Source: Pseudomonadota bacterium (lineage in GTDB: Bacteria; Pseudomonadota; Gammaproteobacteria; Burkholderiales; Burkholderiaceae_C). Taken from it: 58,588 nucleotides of DNA. Position 1 is the stretch's first letter, and every line of letters starts with the position of its first letter. Below the pieces are notes generated by a model. It saw only the letters and a list, made by a program, of their open reading frames with translations, was not told the origin of the DNA and did no database searches. Location of the stretch: the NCBI GenBank assembly GCA_021805825.1, contig JAJZEC010000014.1, positions 1 to 58,588 on the forward strand. The letters run 5' to 3'. Position numbers and translations under genes: made by a program. Positions 53,272-58,588 of the stretch are shown here, one piece after another.

Positions 53272-55080
53272 ATGTGCGGAATCGTCGGCGCCGCTGCGCG
53301 CGCAAACATCGTTCCGGTGTTGCTCGAGGGCCTGCAGCGCCTGGAGTACCGGGGATACGACTCCTGCGGCCTGGCGGTGCAGGCGGGCAGCGAACTGCGC
53401 CGCCTGCGTACCACGCAGCGCGTGGCCGACCTGCGGGCGCAGGCCGAGGGCCTGCAGGCCGCCACCGGCATCTGCCACACCCGCTGGGCCACGCACGGCG
53501 CACCGGCCACCCACAACGCGCATCCGATGATCTCGCGCGGCGAGGTGGCGCTGGTGCACAACGGCATCATCGAGAACCATGAAGACCTGCGCGCGGAGCT
53601 GATCGCCGCCGGCTACGCCTTCGACAGCCAGACCGATACCGAGGTGGTTGCGCACCTGGTGCACCATCTCTACCGTGGGGATCTGTTCCAGGCCGTGCGG
53701 CAGGCCGCGGCCAGACTGCGCGGGGCCTACGCCATCGCCGTGCTGCACGTGGCCGAGCCGGAGGTCGTGGTGGGCGCGCGCGCCGGAAGCCCTCTGGTGC
53801 TCGGGCAGGGGGAGGCGGGCTGCTATCTGGCCTCCGACGCCCTCGCGCTGGCCGGCGCCGCGCAGCGCGTGGCCTATCTGGAGGAAGGCGACGTGGTGCG
53901 CATCGATCCCGACGGCGTGCGCACGGTCGACAGCCGCGGGCAGGAGGTGCAGCGCGCGTGGGCGGCGCTGCAGGCCTATGCCGGGGCGACCGAGCTCGGG
54001 CCCTACCGCCACTACATGCAGAAGGAGATCTTCGAGCAGCCGCGCGCCGTGGGCGACACCCTCGACGGCATCGAGGCCGTGGGCGCGGAACTGTTCGGCG
54101 ACCACGAAGGCCTGCTCCGGGGCGTGCGCAGGGTGCTCGTGCTGGCCTGCGGCACCAGCCACTACGCGGGCAGCGTCGCGCGCCACTGGATCGAGGCGCT
54201 GGCGCGGATTCCGGTGGACGTCGAGGTGGCCAGTGAATACCGCACCCGTGACAGCGTCCCCGACCCCGACACCCTGGTCGTCGGGGTGTCGCAGAGCGGC
54301 GAGACGGCCGACACCCTGGCCGCGCTGCGCCACGCGCGCAGCCTGGGCATGCATCGGCAACTGGCGATCTGCAACGTTCCGGCCAGCGCGATGATGCGCG
54401 AATGCACCCTCGGACTGCCCACGCGTGCCGGAGTCGAAATCGGCGTCGCGTCGACCAAGGCCTTCACCACCCAGTTGGTGGCCTTGTTCCTGCTGGCCCT
54501 GAGCCTGGCCAAGCTGCGCGGGCGCCTCGACGCCGCGCAGGAGCAGCAGCAACTGCACCACTTGCGCCATCTCCCGGCGGCCCTGCAGGCGGCGCTGGCC
54601 ATCGAGCCGCAGATCATCGCATGGGCGGAGACCTTCACCCGCCACGACAACGCGCTGTTCCTCGGCCGCGGCATGCACTACCCGATCGCCCAGGAAGGTG
54701 CGCTGAAGCTGAAGGAGATCTCCTACATCCACGCCGAGGCCTACCCGGCCGGCGAACTCAAGCACGGCCCGCTGGCGCTGGTTACCGAGGCCATGCCGGT
54801 GGTCGTGGTCGCTCCCAACGACGCGCTGCTCGACAAGCTCAAGAGCAACCTGCAGGAAGTACGCGCACGCGGCGGCAGGCTCTACGTGATGACCGATGCG
54901 GGCACGCGCATCGACAACAGCGACGGCGTGCACGTCATCCGCCTGCCCGAGTACTACGGCCTGCTGTCGCCGGTGGTGCAGGTCGTTCCGCTGCAACTGC
55001 TCGCCTACCACACGGCCGTGGCACGCGGCACCGACGTCGACAAGCCCCGCAACCTGGCCAAGAGCGTGACGGTGGAGTAG
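53272..55080 (+). CDS. glmS: Glutamine:fructose-6-phosphate aminotransferase
   Basis: Makes glucosamine-6-phosphate. The N-terminal glutaminase begins MCGIVGAA with Cys2 as nucleophile after Met removal. Two SIS domains follow ([28 protein letters not shown], then [13 protein letters not shown]), and the C-terminus NLAKSVTVE is the conserved tail that closes the active site. The 602 residues are normal. The last codons form the recognition sequence used by Tn7-type transposons (attTn7), and the DNA just beyond shows signs of such an insertion. Confidence 0.98.
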   Translation: MCGIVGAAARANIVPVLLEGLQRLEYRGYDSCGLAVQAGSELRRLRTTQRVADLRAQAEGLQAATGICHTRWATHGAPATHNAHPMISRGEVALVHNGIIENHEDLRAELIAAGYAFDSQTDTEVVAHLVHHLYRGDLFQAVRQAAARLRGAYAIAVLHVAEPEVVVGARAGSPLVLGQGEAGCYLASDALALAGAAQRVAYLEEGDVVRIDPDGVRTVDSRGQEVQRAWAALQAYAGATELGPYRHYMQKEIFEQPRAVGDTLDGIEAVGAELFGDHEGLLRGVRRVLVLACGTSHYAGSVARHWIEALARIPVDVEVASEYRTRDSVPDPDTLVVGVSQSGETADTLAALRHARSLGMHRQLAICNVPASAMMRECTLGLPTRAGVEIGVASTKAFTTQLVALFLLALSLAKLRGRLDAAQEQQQLHHLRHLPAALQAALAIEPQIIAWAETFTRHDNALFLGRGMHYPIAQEGALKLKEISYIHAEAYPAGELKHGPLALVTEAMPVVVVAPNDALLDKLKSNLQEVRARGGRLYVMTDAGTRIDNSDGVHVIRLPEYYGLLSPVVQVVPLQLLAYHTAVARGTDVDKPRNLAKSVTVE

Positions 55081-55107
55081 GGGAGAGTGTGTGGCTGTGC
55101 GCTGACT
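55045..55107 (+). other. attTn7-type attachment site
   Basis: The final 36 bases of glmS encode the conserved NLAKSVTVE tail, the region bound by TnsD in Tn7. Tn7 inserts about 23-25 bases past the glmS stop. Here that point falls at about 55103-55105, exactly where the repeat-bearing foreign-looking DNA begins. Confidence 0.6.
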
Positions 55108-55150
55108 TCACAAAATAAAGTCCGTCGGGCCAAAATAAAGTCGGTCGGGC
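55096..55150. mobile_element. Probable end of a Tn7-like transposon
   Basis: Two tandem 20-base repeats, 55111-55130 and 55131-55150, differ at one base and contain CAAAATAAAGTC. This is close to the GACAATAAAGTC core of Tn7 TnsB-binding sites, in the same inward orientation. Counting from TG at 55103 to the end of the first AAGTC gives 20 bases, the spacing in the Tn7 right end; an alternative terminus is TGTGCGCTGAC at 55096, which resembles the Tn7 terminal TGTGGGCGGAC. The element would extend rightward out of the window. Seen: repeats and position. Inferred: transposon identity. Confidence 0.6.
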
Positions 55151-55554
55151 TGACGTAACGACACGCTACGGGTGTCAAGGTTGATTGGAGCGAGACGCCA
55201 CAGCGTTGCGCAATGGAAGCAGCCGAGTGCGCTTCCGACGTGAAGGGGGCGCAGCACACGCCCAGCTGGCACGCTGCCGCAGTAAGCTGGTGACCATTCG
55301 TTGTCTGCAGCTCGGCCTTTGCCGCCATTGGTTCGGCTCGGCGCAGAGTCCGTTACCGGTCAAGAGCCGCCGTTGCCGACAAGCAAGCGGTTGGCTTACC
55401 AGTCGACTGATCGCGGCTTCATACGGAAGACTTCAGGTTCCAACGACTCCTGAGTCACCGAGCAGACCGGCAACAGGCCGTCAAGCGGATCCGCAGCCGA
55501 TCCAACGGTACTGCGCGACTGACTACGATAGAGACCGGCCGCCGAGGATGGACC
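55151..55554. other. Non-coding stretch inside the element
   Basis: 404 bases without a convincing gene. Short frames on both strands show no protein character. The G+C content is lower than in the chromosome to the left. It ends in GAGGA, a ribosome binding site for the next gene. No further copies of the 20-base repeat are seen. Confidence 0.5.
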
Positions 55555-56823
55555 ATGCCCCAACTTGCTGTTGAGTTCGAGATCTCAAACAACGAACTCC
55601 GTCTCGTCTACCGACCACGCGATGACACCAACTGGGTTCGGGAGAGGTTCGAGCGTGGCGATGGACTTCTGGTCAAGGGCACGTTCCGCCTCACGCCTCA
55701 GGACCTCGTCGAAGACGCTGCAGATGAGGCGGCCAGGGCGTCTGGTGATGGCGAGATCCAGTGGGTAGAAGACGATCGATTGGTGTTTGCCGTCGCCATC
55801 GCAGACGGTGAGTACTTCCGGTTCAAGCCGGAAGTCCTTGGATTCGAGACACCGGTCCTGCTGCACCGGGATGCGCAGCCCGACTGGAAGTGGTTTAGTG
55901 CCGAACGCAGGGTGTCCATCCTGGCCGTCATCGAGAGCCTCGGTCTCGAACGCATCGTTATCGGCGGCCCGGATCCGGAAGCCATTCCGATTCCGGAGTA
56001 CACGCGCTTGCTCAAACAGTTACCGACGCCGCATGAACTGAGACGCTATGTCCAGGCTCGCGTCGGAACCGTGGTTCGCCAGTACACAGAGCCGTCGATC
56101 GACGCCGAAGAACTGCTGAACGCCTATGTCGGCAGGCGGACAACGGCAATTGCGCCAAACCTCGAGGCATCGTTTCGCCAGTTCGATATCGCCAAGTACG
56201 ACTTTGCTCTGCAGCGGCTTCAATCGATGTTGACCAATGAGGCTGGACCCTCGGAGGCGCAGTGGCAACTGGAGATTGTGGAGATCATCCTGCTTCTTAA
56301 TCCCAGATATATCAAGGCTTTTACCGAGGTGAGGCTCCGGGACGAGGACGCATCGACCTGGCGGCGCATCGATATCCTGCTGGTCGATGCATCCGGAAAT
56401 GTGGACGTCATCGAGATCAAGAAGCCAATGAGCAAACCCATCATGCTCCCGACTCTTTACCGCGACCACCACCTGCCGATGCGCGATCTGATCGGTGCCA
56501 TGGGTCAAGTTACGCACTACCTCAGGCACCTGAACCGGTGGGGGTCGACTGGCGAGAACTATCTGACCGAGTTGCTCGGTCCACAACTGCCTAAGGGCTT
56601 CAGGATCCGGATCATCAACCCATCGGGCATCGTGATCATGGGGCGCAGCAACACGCTGTCCGACGCGCAGAGGCGCGAGTTCGAAGTGCTGCGTCGCGAC
56701 TCCAAGGGAGTTGTCGATATCGTGACCTACGATGACCTGTTGGCGCGGCTCCAAGCGGTCCTGGATCAGTTGCGTGGCGGCCCTGCCGTCAGCGCAGCTC
56801 CAGAATCTCCACCGTCCGAATAG
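55555..56823 (+). CDS. Shedu-like (DUF4263) nuclease, anti-phage defence candidate
   Basis: 422 residues. The C-terminal half contains a PD-(D/E)xK-type nuclease core: LNPRYIKAF, then RRIDILLVDASG with Asp273, VDVIEIKKP with Glu287 and Lys289, a following GQVTHYLRHL with a conserved Gln, and INPSGIVIMGRS. This order matches the Shedu SduA/DUF4263 family, single-gene anti-phage systems. The N-terminal 230 residues are a separate sensor-like region, variable in the family. ATG 55555 follows GAGGA at good spacing. It is the first gene beyond the transposon-like end. Confidence 0.78.
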   Translation: MPQLAVEFEISNNELRLVYRPRDDTNWVRERFERGDGLLVKGTFRLTPQDLVEDAADEAARASGDGEIQWVEDDRLVFAVAIADGEYFRFKPEVLGFETPVLLHRDAQPDWKWFSAERRVSILAVIESLGLERIVIGGPDPEAIPIPEYTRLLKQLPTPHELRRYVQARVGTVVRQYTEPSIDAEELLNAYVGRRTTAIAPNLEASFRQFDIAKYDFALQRLQSMLTNEAGPSEAQWQLEIVEIILLLNPRYIKAFTEVRLRDEDASTWRRIDILLVDASGNVDVIEIKKPMSKPIMLPTLYRDHHLPMRDLIGAMGQVTHYLRHLNRWGSTGENYLTELLGPQLPKGFRIRIINPSGIVIMGRSNTLSDAQRREFEVLRRDSKGVVDIVTYDDLLARLQAVLDQLRGGPAVSAAPESPPSE

Positions 56824-57346
56824 ATCGGCTCGGTGACGAGAATCTCTCCCGGCCTGGCGACACCGTGGCCGAGACCTGCTGGCGCGAAGCTAGCCTGACC
56901 GAGCGCGACGGGCGGCGGCCTGGGTCGAGCGCGGCAGTTCGCACGGGCTTGAAGCAGCCGCGTAGGGCGCGGGTGATCTCGATGTCCGCAATTGGCCGAA
57001 ACCGACCTCGTGGCGCGAACGAGCGAAGGGCTACACAGGTTTAGGTTTGTCCGATGCCTGCCCGTGCGCGCAGGCGATCTCACGCAGTACTTGGCGTGAG
57101 GGTAGGCGTTGGACAAAGCTCCAGGGAGGAAACCGCGGCGCGTGTGGCAACCGTAGTGGAAGCGGATGCCGCTATGGGGATTGCGGCGGCGAGGTGGCGG
57201 GCTGCATCGCCTCCGAACTCGCGCAACCTCTCCCGGAGCGCCTACCGCGAGAGCGGTTTAGTCCTTGGCCGACGTGGAGACGATGGGCATGAATGAGATC
57301 CTCCGCTAGGCTTAGACCCTCACGCTGTGGCGAGAAGGGTGCAACC
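56824..57346. other. 523-base gap without a supported gene
   Basis: Several frames of 80-116 codons cross the segment on both strands, all Arg-, Ala- and Pro-rich without recognisable motifs or good ribosome binding sites. It may hold a decayed gene or a promoter for the gene at 57347. AAGGG at the end precedes that gene's ATG. Confidence 0.4.
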
Positions 57347-57856
57347 ATGAAGGGGAGCGTTTTTCTGTTCGGGCTCTGCCATCGCGATCAGCGCCCATGC
57401 GGTGCTGAACCAGGCGACGGCCTGCGCAGCCGTCTGCTGACAGAGATTGCGGGCCGTGCTATTGACTTCATTAGCGAAGAGGCGCCACCTAGCAAGGAGT
57501 CTCGCATGACGATTGCTCAATGCCTCGCGGGCGCCCACGGGATCCAATACCGTAACGTTGATCCTACAGAAGCAGAGCGTCATCGACTAAAAATCCGCAC
57601 AGACCTCACTAGCGGAGAGTATGAGGACATATGTGCGTCCGATGATCCGCATGGCGCCGAGCGATTGAAGCTTGCTGAGCTAGCCGAGCCGCGGGAGCAG
57701 AGATGGCTGCTCCAAATCCGGCAGATTGATACCGTTTGGAGGTCGATGCTCTTTGTCTGCGGCGCCCATCACGTTGTGTCGTTTCGCGCCAAGCTGCTTG
57801 CAATTGGTTATGAAGCACAAATCATTGAGCCAGATTGGCCTAGTCGCCAGCAGTGA
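57347..57856 (+). CDS. Unrecognised 169-residue protein with TraB/TIKI-like motif spacing
   Basis: I do not recognise a named family. Conserved-looking motifs are FLFGLCHRD (Gly9-x-x-His12), IDFISEEAP (Glu44-Glu45), NVDP near residue 70, EPREQRWL (Arg116-Glu117) and a C-terminal LFVCGAHHV (Gly139-x-His141-His142) before a final strand. A GxxH near each end plus a Glu pair and an Arg is the pattern of the TraB/TIKI/EreA-like metal-dependent fold, so a hydrolase is possible. There is no signal peptide or span. ATG 57347 follows AAGGG; an in-frame ATG 54 bases upstream exists. Its location suggests a cargo gene. Confidence 0.65.
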   Translation: MKGSVFLFGLCHRDQRPCGAEPGDGLRSRLLTEIAGRAIDFISEEAPPSKESRMTIAQCLAGAHGIQYRNVDPTEAERHRLKIRTDLTSGEYEDICASDDPHGAERLKLAELAEPREQRWLLQIRQIDTVWRSMLFVCGAHHVVSFRAKLLAIGYEAQIIEPDWPSRQQ

Positions 57857-57988
57857 TCATCATCACGCTCGACCCGGTCGCCAGACACACCAAGACATCT
57901 GATGTTGGTGTGCGAATGCCGATTGAGTCTTGGTTGCGCAATAATCAATCGACTCATTGATCTCATAAATCTAGAGTGGGGGATAGTT

Positions 57989-58159
57989 ATGTGGGGTTAT
58001 ATCTTTGACGCGTCGATCGTCCTTTTGATGCTCTGGATCGCTTCGTCGCTGCACAATATTGCGCACCACTCGAAGGCTACATATGACATCGTGTGGTCAA
58101 GCGTTCTCAATAAATCTACGGTTGAAGAGATCCTCGCGGAGCTTAAAAAAAGCACCTAG
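57989..58159 (+). CDS. Small single-span membrane protein
   Basis: 56 residues from ATG 57989, which follows GGGGGA at suitable spacing. One hydrophobic segment (about residues 4-22, FDASIVLLMLWIASSL) is followed by a His-bearing stretch HNIAHHSK and a charged amphipathic tail ending EEILAELKKST. It fits a membrane anchor or small toxin/effector, but nothing identifies a function. The frame is open 29 codons further upstream. Confidence 0.5.
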   Translation: MWGYIFDASIVLLMLWIASSLHNIAHHSKATYDIVWSSVLNKSTVEEILAELKKST

Positions 58160-58376
58160 CTGGCTCTGATGACATCACAGACTGATTTATGGCTCCCGGC
58201 CGCAGCCGAAGCGGTGGTTAGGTATACAAGGTCTGCTTGTTTCATGGACGCATTGTCCGGGTCGCATGGGCACAGGATTGTTTTTTGCGCCATTCGTCGG
58301 CGTTCTCGCGTGGGGTCCGACTCCGGATTGGGCCGTGCAAAGGCTCTGATGTTGGCTTTGCGCTGGGAGGTAAATA

Positions 58377-58588
58377 ATGTCAAACAAGGCCCTTCAAGCC
58401 AAGGCCCGCGATTTCATCGAGGCGCGCGACTGGCACATGGCGCTTTGGAAGTTTTACGACACCGTGAAGCACTATCCGTCTTGGGTCTCGCGCGATGACT
58501 TTCAACGAAAGTTCAATATCGGGGTTCGCGAAATCTCTAAGGAGTCCCGCCAGCTATCAAACGAGCCTTCCAGAGAGGCCGTCGACTT
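58377..58588 (+). CDS. Partial gene, open at the right edge
   Basis: A frame starts at ATG 58377, six bases after a strong GGGAGG, and runs without a stop for 70 codons to the end of the window. The N-terminus reads MSNKALQAKARDFIEARDWH, then an aromatic-rich stretch (LWKFYDTVKHYPSW) and a charged segment. I do not recognise a family. The ribosome binding site and uninterrupted frame in lower-GC DNA support a real gene. Confidence 0.55.
   Translation, partial: MSNKALQAKARDFIEARDWHMALWKFYDTVKHYPSWVSRDDFQRKFNIGVREISKESRQLSNEPSREAVD

Noticed and set aside
52099-55011. A 970-codon open frame on the minus strand opposite glmU and glmS
   Set aside because: It is a shadow of GC-rich coding sequence. 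Its His/Ala/Arg/Gln-rich composition has no motif, and both plus-strand genes are certain.
56766-57116. A 116-codon minus-strand frame (MSNAYPHAKYCVR...)
   Set aside because: It overlaps the 3' end of the Shedu-like gene, has no convincing ribosome binding site and is Pro/Arg/Ala-rich. A decayed gene cannot be excluded.
57054-57296. An 80-codon plus-strand frame in the gap before the 169-residue protein
   Set aside because: Arg/Ala-rich, no motif and no ribosome binding site; a second overlapping frame is equally open.
58169-58498. A 109-codon plus-strand frame near the right edge
   Set aside because: It overlaps the better-supported partial gene at 58377, which has a strong ribosome binding site, and has no protein character.

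Overview
The window looks like chromosome of a GC-rich betaproteobacterium, most likely of the order Burkholderiales. The evidence is the pilMNOPQ-aroKB-dgt block, the dusB-fis-purH-ruvC order, a marR-outer membrane factor-emrA-emrB efflux operon and a LeuA of about 570 residues. I cannot name a genus. Genes are packed tightly, often with 4-base ATGA, GTGA or TTGA start/stop overlaps, up to the end of glmS at 55080. The last 3.5 kb is looser, visibly poorer in G+C and reads as acquired DNA.

Layout. 117-8188 (+): type IV pilus assembly genes pilM to pilQ, then aroK, aroB and a dGTPase-like gene, probably one long transcript. 8252-13925 (+): a MarR regulator with palindromes over its start, a three-part drug efflux pump and a histidine phosphatase. 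13935-21852 holds ruvB and ruvA (-), fabA (+), leuA (-), then ruvC, purH, fis and dusB (-). leuA has a roughly 310-base leader containing a promoter, a 56-codon reading frame with a leucine cluster, and alternative hairpins. 21920-29199 (-): a carbon catabolism run made of aceK, thiolase, an HCCA-isomerase-like protein, an acyl-CoA synthetase, a 2-hydroxyacid dehydrogenase and an HMG-CoA lyase. A class V aminotransferase (29361) diverges from it.

30564-46104 is a surface glycan region with mixed strands. It holds two tandem paralogous GT-C-like membrane proteins with helical C-terminal domains, a dolichol-phosphate-mannose-synthase-like GT2, four GT4 glycosyltransferases, two further GT2 enzymes, a large HAD-type protein and UDP-galactopyranose mutase. 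46263-55080 is mostly housekeeping: an aldo/keto reductase, glutamate dehydrogenase, ubiA, dps, a membrane protein with one CxxCH haem motif, glmU and glmS.

Immediately after glmS, at the position of the classical Tn7 attachment site, are two tandem 20-base repeats containing AAAATAAAGTC. They resemble TnsB-binding repeats of Tn7-type transposon ends and sit about 23 bases past the glmS stop codon. Beyond them lie a Shedu-like (DUF4263) nuclease gene, an unrecognised 169-residue protein whose spaced GxxH/EE/GxxH motifs recall the TraB/TIKI fold, a 56-residue single-span membrane protein, and a gene that runs off the right edge. I read this as the start of a defence-type cargo region in a Tn7-like element or its remnant. 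The tns genes and the second end are not in the window. I saw no rRNA, tRNA or CRISPR array.
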